From a virus: a stretch of 53,467 nucleotides of DNA. Both the position numbers and the translations under genes were made by a program. Positions 43,101 through 50,791 of this stretch are shown here, one piece after another (the first letter of the stretch is position 1; each line of letters starts with the position of its first letter). The stretch spans positions 1 through 53,467 of the IMG/VR virus record IMGVR_UViG_3300021373_000910. The stretch is one strand, 5' to 3'. The notes under the pieces were generated by a model. It was not told where the DNA came from, did not search any database, and saw only the letters and a program-made list of their open reading frames with translations.

Positions 43101-43536
43101 TAAAGAGGATATGTTGTCACTTCACAGAGAAGAAGGTGGACGTGTTTGGGTATCAACAAAGCAAGTGGGAGATCTTGTTGAAGAAGTTACTCAACAGCAG
43201 ATCAACGATCTCGAAAAGTTTGCAGATCGCTTGCTCAACAAGTTTGACGTAGACATCGAATTTACGAGACACTTCGCTGATCGACTCAATGATCCTCGCA
43301 ACAAGCCTGCTATTACAGTTGCTGAGTTACAACGACTCTTTAAGAAGATGGCAGACAACAAGGGTAAGCGAATCAAGAAGCACGGTAACGCTGAAGCTGT
43401 CCTCAAAGATATGCAATCGGATCTGAATCTTCCCGTTGTTGTAAACTGGAAGAACGGTGAGTTCGAAGTTGTAAACAAAACAATCATGCGTAAGAAAGCA
43501 TTTAAGACGCCTAATCCAGTTATTAAGTACGAGTGA
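40192..43536 (+). CDS. Large capsid-internal polyprotein with nucleotidyltransferase domain
   Basis: 1114 residues from GTG 40192 (GAGG upstream). Residues 37-215: NMNAT/cytidylyltransferase-type fold, with GRMNPITSGH (44-53) and SASVMRK (181-187). Residues 235-340: very basic helices. 640-705: DUF5824-like (HRPGATQQQWAYARVNSF, 675-692). 905-937: conserved Cys-containing block with DPCWDGYKQVGMKKGKK (910-926). 1000-1114: fold reminiscent of BECR/DUF4258-type RNases (TRHFADRL, then PVVVNWKNGEFEVVNK). Protease-type linkers occur throughout (SLDE 230-233, YELTEE 636-641, ESVNEE 714-719, YESVNEA 824-830). Probably cut by gp21 into several virion-carried pieces. Confidence 0.7.
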   Translation: MEKEEKKENPSKTKKKDETLVKNTIELNPTLNEAKGKTVVLGWGRMNPITSGHEKLANKIKEVAKKRSATPLIYLGQSQDPKKNPLSYDDKIKLAQMAFGRNLVVKSKAKTIFQVMKELEAKFDNVILVVGADRISEFDTLLNKYNGKDFTFDDIEVVSAGERTDPDSDEAKNMTADTMSASVMRKLASQGDLEGFKKGLPKKLQRNAKNIYDMVRGGMKLAKLEEEMESLDEVMTIQQRRKRALTMRRYKTKIAMARKRMRRRFADASKLKTRSRKKAIQLIRKKVAGKQGANYKDLSPAQKMLIDKKVAKRKAIIDRIAKRLLPQVKKADRQKFMTKSEEMNPVLTPDNETPRQKRYHQMFNKEGSIKLDGRFKAFKKKQSQFEEVNDVELLQLIEEITNTIDEKSLSDNDPWGIKKLKSVTVNRKQYAVAAQLLKKLLARKKKEKPGRHSPVYYAQVIAKQFDNVDAKTLAKMVQEEGGAGDRGTEKVTKRYKRDTPGETVSEQKVAQDPDVKDQPGTQPKKYYKGLSDSEKEARAKQFRKGVKADDDSPSSYKSAPGDDDAKTKESKHTKKYRQMYGESLEEGPNMERAKDQIKRIRNRVRKEVDQIQDRARAADVQRKNRSTRPRLATETYELTEESKEALMKKADKSGIPYSILKKVYDRGMAAWKTGHRPGATQQQWAYARVNSFITKGKGTWDGADKDLASKVKKESVNEEVNMKNVDKLKTAARDFSKNKSRNFQSIEDALLTIVQSMRVLGKSTSGRTDYKHEGIIDKEISRINNISSKAYGTEEGKEIKSLLTKHGLVTKTGSTYSPMMDLIYESVNEAVSPAQQAAIAISKKERGEKPKKTFKEARKSRKMSAQDRLWKSYNAYTKRTTGKSADERVKELEQMIQKMKKEREALDEQDPCWDGYKQVGMKKGKKGKPVPNCVKETVRSKTIKVGEDAIGADETHYALVKEREVVAIGNKEDMLSLHREEGGRVWVSTKQVGDLVEEVTQQQINDLEKFADRLLNKFDVDIEFTRHFADRLNDPRNKPAITVAELQRLFKKMADNKGKRIKKHGNAEAVLKDMQSDLNLPVVVNWKNGEFEVVNKTIMRKKAFKTPNPVIKYE

Positions 43537-43542
43537 TAAATT

Positions 43543-44379
43543 ATGAGGGTGATTAGAAAAGATCTACTTGAGCAGATCTTGCCTCGCAATAAAGAAATTG
43601 ATGAGTGGTATGATCTACTCAACGATATGCTAGAAGACTATGGTATCACGACACCGGAAAGACTAGCCGCTTTTCTAGCACAGTGTTCTCATGAGAGTTC
43701 ACAGTTTAAAGTGTTGTCTGAAAACTTAAATTATTCTTCTGATGCACTTTCCAAGCTATTTGGAAAGTATTTTAAGAATAAGAATGTTGAAGCGTATCAT
43801 AGACAGCCCGTGAAGATCGCAAATGTAATATATGCGAACCGAATGGGTAACGGAGATACAGAGTCTGGAGAAGGATATAAATTCAGAGGAAGGGGAGTGA
43901 TACAGCTAACGGGCAAAGAAAACTATACTAAGTTTGCAAAGCATGTTGGTAAAACTCTGGACGAAACAATCCAATATTTAGAGACAAAGCGAGGTGCGTT
44001 ACATTCTGCTCTCTGGTATTGGGATACTCGTAATTTAAATGCATATGCTGATCAGCGAGATATTAAGGCGATCACAAGGAAAATTAATGGAGGATACATC
44101 GGTTTGACTGAGAGAACAGAACACTATGAAGAAGTCCTAAATTTAATGGGAATTGACATTCATCATGACACGGATACTTCCATGCACATTGATATGCACA
44201 TGGGATCTAAAGGAAATCAAGTTGTAGAACTACAAAATCTTTTAGATATCCCTGCTGATGGTTTTTTTGGAGAAGACACACAAGACGCAGTAATGAGATT
44301 CCAGATGGAAAACGATCTGTGTCCAGACGGCATTGTAGGCCCGATTACATGGGGTAGAATGAAGTCTCGATTAGCATAA
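43543..44379 (+). CDS. Endolysin: GH19 domain plus peptidoglycan-binding domain
   Basis: 278 residues. Residues 1-200: glycoside hydrolase family 19 chitinase/lysozyme domain, with catalytic-region HES at 50-52 (Glu51), Glu60, and the RGRGVIQLTGKENY block (115-128). Residues about 212-276: PG_binding_1 domain (GSKGNQVVELQNLL and GFFGEDTQDAVMRFQ). It should cut cell-wall glycan for lysis. No signal peptide, so it needs a holin, none of which is clearly present here. The neighbours are head-internal proteins, so a virion-associated role is also possible. Confidence 0.9.
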   Translation: MRVIRKDLLEQILPRNKEIDEWYDLLNDMLEDYGITTPERLAAFLAQCSHESSQFKVLSENLNYSSDALSKLFGKYFKNKNVEAYHRQPVKIANVIYANRMGNGDTESGEGYKFRGRGVIQLTGKENYTKFAKHVGKTLDETIQYLETKRGALHSALWYWDTRNLNAYADQRDIKAITRKINGGYIGLTERTEHYEEVLNLMGIDIHHDTDTSMHIDMHMGSKGNQVVELQNLLDIPADGFFGEDTQDAVMRFQMENDLCPDGIVGPITWGRMKSRLA

Positions 44380-44382
44380 ATA
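44375..44382 (+). promoter_or_regulatory. Late-promoter-like box (CATAAATA)
   Basis: One mismatch at the first base, overlapping the endolysin stop codon; 36 bases before the next late gene. Confidence 0.5.
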
Positions 44383-44417
44383 CTAAGAATACTAAACTTT
44401 ATTAGGGAATTATAAAA

Positions 44418-45296
44418 ATGAAAAAGCAACCAGTACATCCGCTCCCAGATACATTTATGAGTGCTTTCTCTAAGGCATTAGATCCTACATATAGCGCCGA
44501 AGAACAAGCTCCATCTGCGGTAGAAGATGCTGCCAATGTTATGAGTCAGCACGAGCCTGCACAAGAAACTGTAGAGCAATCTGTCGAAGAGTCATCTTGC
44601 GGAGGAAACATTCAAGCTTCTTACGGAAAGAAAAAGATGAAAGAAGATAAGCTTGATCCCGTAAACAAAAAGGCTGTCAAAAAAGACTTTGATGATCGAC
44701 AAGATCAAGATATCGATAACGACGGTGACGTTGATTCCTCAGATGAGTATCTACACAAGCGCAGAAAGGCTATTTCTAAGGCAGTAACAAAAGAAGAGCA
44801 AGATCCGCTGTTGGCTGACGAGAATCCAGTCACTGAAAACGGACAAGACGCTATTAGCGAAGAAAAGGAAGACTGCGAGAAGTGCGAAGGCACTGGTGAA
44901 GTAGACGGCGAAGAGTGCGATCATTGCGATGGTGAAGGCTATCATGATGACGATGATGACGATGATGACGAAGAAGATATGAATGAGTCAACTATGCGTG
45001 ATCGTCAAGTGGTTAGGGCAATGCGAATCGCTAAAGACATGGCAGGAAACATGACTGGTGCTACCAAAGCAATCGAGAAGTTAAAGAAAGGATTATCTAG
45101 TCATCCTAAAGTCAAAGGCGCATTGCAACTAGCAAACGAAGAAGTCGAGCAGGTTGATGAAGCAAAGATTGGTAATATGGGCCCATATACTATGGCTCAA
45201 GTTCAACAAGCCATGAAGGTCGCCAAGTGTAAAGGTCCTCAAGCTATTGCTCTCGCTGGCGCACTTCGAGGCATGAAAGAGTATTCCAAGTACTAA
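44418..45296 (+). CDS. Acidic virion protein with EF-hand-like and DnaJ-type zinc motifs
   Basis: 292 residues. Residues 98-109 form a calcium-loop-like DIDNDGDVDSSD (EF-hand or dockerin type), followed by EYLHKRR, a pattern I recall in phage head proteins. At 153-174 two CxxCxGxG repeats (Cys153, 156, 167, 170) form a single DnaJ-like zinc finger. A poly-Asp tract (177-184) follows. Near 241-249 an EEVEQVDEA linker of the protease-site type precedes a short helical end. Probably head-internal and cut by gp21; no known function. Confidence 0.6.
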   Translation: MKKQPVHPLPDTFMSAFSKALDPTYSAEEQAPSAVEDAANVMSQHEPAQETVEQSVEESSCGGNIQASYGKKKMKEDKLDPVNKKAVKKDFDDRQDQDIDNDGDVDSSDEYLHKRRKAISKAVTKEEQDPLLADENPVTENGQDAISEEKEDCEKCEGTGEVDGEECDHCDGEGYHDDDDDDDDEEDMNESTMRDRQVVRAMRIAKDMAGNMTGATKAIEKLKKGLSSHPKVKGALQLANEEVEQVDEAKIGNMGPYTMAQVQQAMKVAKCKGPQAIALAGALRGMKEYSKY

Positions 45297-45309
45297 TAGG
45301 AAATTACTG

Positions 45310-47331
45310 ATGAAAACGTTAAAAACTTTTTTGAAGACTACTGATACAAAAGAGTCAGTTAAACTTGATGAAGCAACTGTGTCACGATCTGATTTTGACA
45401 AGTTGAAGAAGGGTTCTAAGATTGAGATTACATACGGTTCTTCAATTAGTTCTAGTCAGACACGCACATTTCAAGTCAAGAGCAAGACTCGAAGTGCTAA
45501 GCACAATGTCGATAAAGTCAACATGGTTGATCCCAACAAACCAGGCGGTATGAAGTTTCATCTCTATAGTCGAGATGGCAAAGACGCAACCCTTGCACTA
45601 GGTGACATGGGGGCAACCATCAAGTCATACAAGATTCTGAGCGAGTCAGTCGATCTCGATGAAGCAGTAGACTACTTCAAGGTCGCAAAGGCATTTGATG
45701 ACTATGCAAAGAAGCATGGTGGTATAGATAAGAAAGATTTCGAACGTGTTGGTCAGTTCGTTCGTCAACTTGGTAAAGAGTCAGACGTAAACAAACAGGA
45801 CAAAACGTTCATGGCAATGCAGAAGTTCATTCGTGGAATGGACACTGATCCTCGTGATGGCGTACACCAGATATTCCAGAAGCATGGTATGTGGAAGGGT
45901 GGTCGAGTCATGCGTGAGTCAGTCGATCTCGAAGAGTCTGAATTTGCTGGCTGGATTGCTATGTATGGTGGCAAGAAGGTTGAAATTAAAAAAGGCGAAG
46001 CAAAAGACTTGTATGGTGCTAAGATGAAAGCGGCTCAAATGTTGAAAGTACCCAAGTCTAAAATGGGTCTTTTGGCAATCAAGCCTGCAGTTAATGAGTC
46101 AGTCGATCTCGACGAAGGTTACGATGAAGTGAGCATGGCGATTCGTCAGTTACACTTTATTCAGTATGCCGCTGAAGAAATTTCTGATTATCTCGAAATG
46201 TCTGGAGATATGGAAGAGTGGTATCAGAATAAACTTGCAAACGCACACAGCATGATGCAAACACTTCACTCATACGCTGAAGGCGACAAGCGTATGACTT
46301 CATACGATGATCCATATGGCGCATTCGGAGAAGAAGTCGAGCAGGTTACTGAAGCTACCTCTATCAGAGTAGATATTCCTTACTTTGATGATGAACCAGC
46401 ACGAGCCAAAAAGGTTCAAAGAAAATACCGTGTCAAGGTAGTTGATAAAGGTAGAGATTATCAAATCACTGGTGATAAAAAGAACATTGTTAAGTTCTTG
46501 ATGGACAAAGATGCTTTAGAATGGGATAAAGATGAAATTGAAGATGAATTTCCAGAACTTTTCGAATCAGTCGTGCAGGTTGACGAAGTAAAAAGAAACG
46601 CTGGTCAATCTGCTACAGGATATGACATTTATCACAAGACATACTCCGATGCACTACAACACGCATACGCTCATGCTGAGAAGAAGCACAAAGTAAAAGT
46701 TGATATGGACGCTGTGCATGACAAAGTTGCAATGGGTCCAAAGAAGCCTTCTTCGGGTAAGACTAACTCATTTATTCTTCCTACTAACACTAAGAAGAAT
46801 CTTCACGTCCAAGTATATAACACAGGCAAGAGCTATGAACTCAACATGTATGTCGAGTCTATAGAAGAAGCATTTTTACGAACTCTTGCGGAAGAGAATC
46901 AGAGTCTCGAAGAGCATCAGATCAAACAAAAACTTGATGAAGCACCAAAAGTGCCTGCTGGTATGAAATTTATGATCGGTCATGTCTACAAAGGCACCAG
47001 CCACACATATTATAGAAAAGGCAACAAGATGACCGACCCCGTTGTCGTTCATATTAATGACAAGCCTTGGAAAGAGTTTAGTTCATTACCTAAAGCAAAA
47101 GTAGCGGCGATTGCTCATATTAAGTCAATGAAAGAATCAGTTGAACTTGATGAGAAAGCAGTTTCTAAATCACAACAGAAGCTCATGGGCATGGCTCTCG
47201 CATACAAGCGTGGTGAGATGGATGATGCTTCAGACGAAGTAAAGAAGATCGCTAGTTCTATGTCTGAAAAGGATCTTGAAGACTTTGCAAAGACTAAGCA
47301 CAAGGGACTACCCACCAAAGTCGAAGACTAA
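45310..47331 (+). CDS. Modular capsid-internal polyprotein with repeated protease-type linkers
   Basis: 673 residues; N terminus MKTLKTFLKT resembles the capsid-targeting signal. Linkers of the form ES-V-x-L-D/E-E recur at 15-21, 112-118, 203-209, 263-269, 419-426 and 609-615, with looser ones at 343-349, 515-520 and 541-545. They separate modules of about 58-97 residues with unrelated sequences. Gp21 cuts after (Leu/Ile)-x-Glu, which these sites fit (Leu-Asp-Glu), so the product is likely a set of small proteins packed in the head and injected. I recall some modules, such as the one with AGWIAMYGGKKVEIKKG at 213-229, in other T4-like phages. None has a known function. Confidence 0.7.
   Translation: MKTLKTFLKTTDTKESVKLDEATVSRSDFDKLKKGSKIEITYGSSISSSQTRTFQVKSKTRSAKHNVDKVNMVDPNKPGGMKFHLYSRDGKDATLALGDMGATIKSYKILSESVDLDEAVDYFKVAKAFDDYAKKHGGIDKKDFERVGQFVRQLGKESDVNKQDKTFMAMQKFIRGMDTDPRDGVHQIFQKHGMWKGGRVMRESVDLEESEFAGWIAMYGGKKVEIKKGEAKDLYGAKMKAAQMLKVPKSKMGLLAIKPAVNESVDLDEGYDEVSMAIRQLHFIQYAAEEISDYLEMSGDMEEWYQNKLANAHSMMQTLHSYAEGDKRMTSYDDPYGAFGEEVEQVTEATSIRVDIPYFDDEPARAKKVQRKYRVKVVDKGRDYQITGDKKNIVKFLMDKDALEWDKDEIEDEFPELFESVVQVDEVKRNAGQSATGYDIYHKTYSDALQHAYAHAEKKHKVKVDMDAVHDKVAMGPKKPSSGKTNSFILPTNTKKNLHVQVYNTGKSYELNMYVESIEEAFLRTLAEENQSLEEHQIKQKLDEAPKVPAGMKFMIGHVYKGTSHTYYRKGNKMTDPVVVHINDKPWKEFSSLPKAKVAAIAHIKSMKESVELDEKAVSKSQQKLMGMALAYKRGEMDDASDEVKKIASSMSEKDLEDFAKTKHKGLPTKVED
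45643..45659 (+). repeat. 17-bp linker repeat, copy 1
   Basis: GAGTCAGTCGATCTCGA, encoding the ESVDLD linker; exact copies at 45916 and 46096. Confidence 0.85.
45916..45932 (+). repeat. 17-bp linker repeat, copy 2
   Basis: Same 17 bases as at 45643 and in the same frame, here encoding ESVDLE. Confidence 0.85.
46096..46112 (+). repeat. 17-bp linker repeat, copy 3
   Basis: Third exact copy. Identical DNA at module borders can support homologous loss or exchange of modules. Confidence 0.85.
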
Positions 47332-47335
47332 ATAA

Positions 47336-47343
47336 GATAAATA
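47336..47343 (+). promoter_or_regulatory. Late-promoter-like box (GATAAATA)
   Basis: One mismatch from TATAAATA, 34 bases before the Ig-like protein gene, which has an AAGGAG ribosome site. Confidence 0.45.
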
Positions 47344-47376
47344 GTAAGAATAATTTACTCATAAAGGAGAAACACA

Positions 47377-48231
47377 ATGGCACTATGGGGAAATACAGAT
47401 ACTTTTGCTGATGTGCCTAAGTATCTACAACCTGCAGTAACTTTTGATGGAACTGCTGTTGCTACTGGCAATGATATCACGCTGACAGCACATTCTTTCG
47501 AGAATGGAGACGAAGTGTTGTATACTTCAACTTCCGCTATCACGGGTTTAGTGACAGGAACACAATATTTTGTTGTTGGTCGAACTGCTGACACAATTCA
47601 GCTTGCGGCTACAGAAGGTGGTGCGGCTATTGGCTTGACTACTGGCGCTGGCGCAACTGACGATTCGCTTCAGAAAGTTGCTGAACCACCTGCATACTTC
47701 ATCGATGTTGAAGAAGCTGGTGTTAGCACTAACGCTGATCAAGGTTTGAAGACAGGAGGCTGGAACACGCTTCGCACTTGGACCACAAACGGTGGAGCAG
47801 TAACTCGTTACGCCGCTGAGCCTATTGTTGCAATGGGTGTACCTGCAAGCGTTTCTGGTGATGCTGAAGACGTAGTAACACCTGAAGCTACATTTGCGTT
47901 CCTTGCTCAGCCAGCTACAACACTTACAGTTGCTGACGGCGAAACTGCTACATTTACAGTAACGACTCAGACTAACTCTGATAGTGCAACTGTTAGCTAC
48001 ACTTGGGAGTACGACCCACTGGGCGGTACAGCTTGGGAAGATGTTGATTCGATCACTGATATCGAAGAGACAGCAGGCGGATTGGGAGTATTGGAAAGCA
48101 CAATCTCGTTCCCAGCACCACTTGCATTGAACGGTGCTACGTTCCGAGTGACTGCTTCAGCGAGCTTCCCTGGCGGAGATGGCGTCACAACTGCTCCGTC
48201 AACAACGTCTACGCTAACAGTAACAGCTTAA
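47377..48231 (+). CDS. Ig-like-domain virion surface protein
   Basis: 284 residues. Residues 20-95 form a beta-rich repeat (NGDEVLYTSTSAITG). Residues about 185-284 look like an immunoglobulin-like fold (TVADGETATFTV, SYTWEYDP, then FRVTASASF), as in head decoration proteins such as Hoc. Late-like box upstream and terminator downstream. Probably exposed on the virion; exact place unknown. Confidence 0.65.
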   Translation: MALWGNTDTFADVPKYLQPAVTFDGTAVATGNDITLTAHSFENGDEVLYTSTSAITGLVTGTQYFVVGRTADTIQLAATEGGAAIGLTTGAGATDDSLQKVAEPPAYFIDVEEAGVSTNADQGLKTGGWNTLRTWTTNGGAVTRYAAEPIVAMGVPASVSGDAEDVVTPEATFAFLAQPATTLTVADGETATFTVTTQTNSDSATVSYTWEYDPLGGTAWEDVDSITDIEETAGGLGVLESTISFPAPLALNGATFRVTASASFPGGDGVTTAPSTTSTLTVTA

Positions 48232-48249
48232 TATTACATTAGCTTTAAT

Positions 48250-48274
48250 GCTCCCCTTCGGGGGAGCGCTTTTT
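48250..48274 (+). terminator. Strong intrinsic terminator
   Basis: Stem GCTCCCC/GGGGAGC with the stable TTCG tetraloop, then GC and five T residues. It closes the late region. Confidence 0.92.
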
Positions 48275-48294
48275 GATGTGAGTAATGAATAATA

Positions 48295-48669
48295 ATGAGA
48301 TTAGATGATTCTACTTTTTTGCTATATGCGGCTAAGCATTATGATATGAAATCTGCCGCAAGTGCTGAAGACTTTTATGAAGACGCTAAAAGGTTTCAGC
48401 ATGTAAAACGATTATTTAAGCGATATAAGGAAGATGGGGATCTAAGAGTACGACTAATATTGAATCATCTCATAATTATTTACAATTGCTTTGGTCCGGC
48501 AGCAACAAACATGTTGTTTCTAAAGCTTAAGATGTATCATCATCATCTAAAGCCCTTTGTTATTTACTTGAGCTATATGCCGGAATTTATTGAGTATGAA
48601 GACGTACAAATAAAGTCTACGGATATTCCGCTAGACATAAACATAGTCCAAGAGTTACGGAAAATATGA
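48295..48669 (+). CDS. Conserved T4-like protein of unknown function
   Basis: 124 residues, helical, with a central hydrophobic helix pattern (RLILNHLIIIYNCFG at 53-67) and His-rich stretch after it. Overlaps the following gene by four bases. I recall this gene pair as conserved hypothetical proteins in marine T4-like phages. Confidence 0.7.
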   Translation: MRLDDSTFLLYAAKHYDMKSAASAEDFYEDAKRFQHVKRLFKRYKEDGDLRVRLILNHLIIIYNCFGPAATNMLFLKLKMYHHHLKPFVIYLSYMPEFIEYEDVQIKSTDIPLDINIVQELRKI

Positions 48670-49244
48670 TCGTCGATCTTTTTTTAGTATATCAGTTCAT
48701 TAAGAGACTTGCGACTCCCTTCAAGGAGTGGAAGGCTTATGAGCTTGGTATTATCGACGAGAATGGAAATCAACTGAAAAAGCGTAAAGAATTCACTCGT
48801 CGAGAAGAAAAAGACGCATTCGGTATATTCGACATCATGATCATGAAGTTAAAGCGACTTTTAGAAAAAGTGCCTGGTGGCAAGAGTCGATTAGCTTCTT
48901 ATGCTGCAGCCCTCTATCTAATCAAAGAGAGCGAAGAAATCCAGAAATACGAAGAAGACTTACTTACAGAAGAATACGTTGAGTGTAAGTTGGACGAATA
49001 CATGAGCATGGTAGTTAACATGTATTCCGATGATAGTATTAATCATTTATTTGAAAATACTATCGACGAAGAAGTTCCAGCAAATTCGGCTGGTTCGGGT
49101 AACGTGGCAGGTATAGGCGTGGGACCTCAAGGAGAACCAGGTGTCTCCAAGCGGGCTCAGAAACGTCTACAAAAAAAGAAAAAGAACTCTATAATTAAAA
49201 GGGTCCTGCACACAGGAGTAAACAAAGATGGACACTCAGAATAG
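48666..49244 (+). CDS. Conserved T4-like protein of unknown function
   Basis: 192 residues. The N terminus IVDLFLVYQFIKRLATPF and the VPGGKSRLASYAAALYLIKE block (about 74-93) are patterns I recall as conserved in marine T4-like phages. A Gly/Pro-rich low-complexity stretch (136-155) is followed by a basic C terminus. It overlaps the next gene by 17 bases. Function unknown, possibly virion-associated. Confidence 0.7.
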   Translation: MIVDLFLVYQFIKRLATPFKEWKAYELGIIDENGNQLKKRKEFTRREEKDAFGIFDIMIMKLKRLLEKVPGGKSRLASYAAALYLIKESEEIQKYEEDLLTEEYVECKLDEYMSMVVNMYSDDSINHLFENTIDEEVPANSAGSGNVAGIGVGPQGEPGVSKRAQKRLQKKKKNSIIKRVLHTGVNKDGHSE

Positions 49245-49683
49245 TATTCATGAAGTAAAGTCTGATGTGGAGATTTTAAAGAGAGACGTTAGTAACATGC
49301 AAGGATTATTAGCAAAACTCGACACTGCAATCGACAAAATCGCTACAGTATCGTCAGACGTTGGAAAAATATTGGCGGGCCAAGAAACTCGACTTGAGCA
49401 AGTAGAGTATGAAAGTAGAGAGTCAAAGCGACTGACCGAAAAAGAGACCGATCTAATACATGGGCGTATCTCTCAGAAAGAACATGAAGTTCGAATCGAT
49501 ATGGAGCGTAATCATAGAGAGCTTATGGAGTTTCTTCGTGTTCATGATGAAAAAAGCACAGATGCCTGGAACAAGGTCGAAGATCGAGTTACTAAGCTAG
49601 AAAGCTGGAAGTTCTATGCTATTGGAATTGCTACTGCTCTTGCATTCGCCGCTGTACAACTCAAGGATATAATTGCAGTCTAA
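49228..49683 (+). CDS. Coiled-coil protein with C-terminal membrane anchor
   Basis: 151 residues: a long charged coiled coil (about 5-125) and a C-terminal hydrophobic helix (about 128-148, with YAIGIATALAFAAVQL). Such tail-anchored coiled-coil proteins occur in marine T4-like phages. It might be a spanin- or holin-related lysis factor or a membrane tether; the sequence does not decide. Confidence 0.6.
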   Translation: MDTQNSIHEVKSDVEILKRDVSNMQGLLAKLDTAIDKIATVSSDVGKILAGQETRLEQVEYESRESKRLTEKETDLIHGRISQKEHEVRIDMERNHRELMEFLRVHDEKSTDAWNKVEDRVTKLESWKFYAIGIATALAFAAVQLKDIIAV

Positions 49684-49686
49684 CTA

Positions 49687-49715
49687 TTGACAAGAACACA
49701 TCTAGATGGTATAAT
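49687..49715 (+). promoter_or_regulatory. Consensus sigma70 promoter for primase gene 61
   Basis: Perfect TTGACA (49687-49692), 17-base spacer, perfect TATAAT (49710-49715), followed by a T-run. It restarts early expression for genes 61 and the following gene. Confidence 0.9.
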
Positions 49716-49753
49716 TTTTTTATCGCAAATCATAATATCACCTAGAGTATTCT

Positions 49754-50791
49754 ATGAATCATGTCGATTTAAAGTACGCCAACATTTTATCATCTCGTCT
49801 TGAACTTTTCAAGATCAAACAGAATAGTCCCTATCGAGCGAACTTTCGCTGTCCTATCTGTGGGGATTCTCAAAAGTCAAAGCACAAGGCTCGTGGCTGG
49901 ATCTTAGAAAAAGACAATTCAGCTATCTTCTATTGTCACAACTGTGGCGCATCTCATAATTTGCGTAACTTCCTAAGAGCGGTTGATCATAATCTTTTCA
50001 ATGATTATGTTATCGATACTGTAGCAGAAAAGTATGAGTCTCCAAAGCGACTCTACAAGCCGAACGCAAAGCCTCTAGATAAACTAAAACACAAGCGTCC
50101 AGCATTTACGAAGAAAGACTCTCCGCTTAGGGGAATCAAAAAAGTCTCTTCTCTTCCGCATAATCATATGTGTCGTAAGTATATTGAAGAGAGAAAGATT
50201 CCTACGAATCAACAATGGCGAATGTACTATGCTCCTAATTTTAATTCGTGGGTCAACACTCTGATTCCCAACAAACTTCCAGAGTTAGAAAACGATAGTC
50301 CTAGACTCGTGATGCCCTTCATCAATAGAAGAGGAGAAGTTTTTGGATTTAACGCAAGAGCATTTAATCCATATGAACTACGCTATATAACTATCATGCT
50401 AGACGAAGATTCGTCTAAGATTTTTGGCCTTGATGTAGTCGATACCACCAAAAAATATTACGTAGCGGAGGGTCCGCTAGACAGCATGTTTATAAGTAAT
50501 TGTATGGCTATGGCAGGAGCAGATGGAAATGCTTCGGGACTACCAAATCCAGAAAACGCTGTCTTTATCTTTGACAATGAACCAAGGAATAAAGAGATCG
50601 TTTCTAGAATGGAGAAGTGTATTGCATCCGGATATAAATTGTGCATCTGGCCAGATAGAGTCGTTGACAAAGACATTAATGATATGATATTATCAGGACT
50701 AACAATTCGTGAAGTTCAAGATATTATAAATTCTAATACATATCATGGTCTTGAAGGCAAGCTGAAGATAAGTTTCTGGAGAAAGTGTTAA
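49754..50791 (+). CDS. 61: DNA primase gp61
   Basis: 345 residues (T4 gp61 342). N-terminal zinc site with Cys33, Cys36, Cys61 and Cys64 (CPIC and CHNC). A TOPRIM-like core with YYVAEGPLDSMFI (about 235-247) and the acidic FDNEP motif about 275. It makes RNA primers for lagging-strand synthesis with the gp41 helicase. Its stop overlaps the next ATG by one base. Confidence 0.93.
   Translation: MNHVDLKYANILSSRLELFKIKQNSPYRANFRCPICGDSQKSKHKARGWILEKDNSAIFYCHNCGASHNLRNFLRAVDHNLFNDYVIDTVAEKYESPKRLYKPNAKPLDKLKHKRPAFTKKDSPLRGIKKVSSLPHNHMCRKYIEERKIPTNQQWRMYYAPNFNSWVNTLIPNKLPELENDSPRLVMPFINRRGEVFGFNARAFNPYELRYITIMLDEDSSKIFGLDVVDTTKKYYVAEGPLDSMFISNCMAMAGADGNASGLPNPENAVFIFDNEPRNKEIVSRMEKCIASGYKLCIWPDRVVDKDINDMILSGLTIREVQDIINSNTYHGLEGKLKISFWRKC

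Noticed and set aside
43191-43622. Minus-strand frame of 143 codons over the polyprotein/endolysin junction
   Set aside because: No start signals and it runs across two well-supported + strand genes.
45310-47331. CRISPR-like array from the regular repeats
   Set aside because: Repeats are in frame with a continuous gene, spacings are unequal (273 and 180 bases) and the spacers are coding modules.
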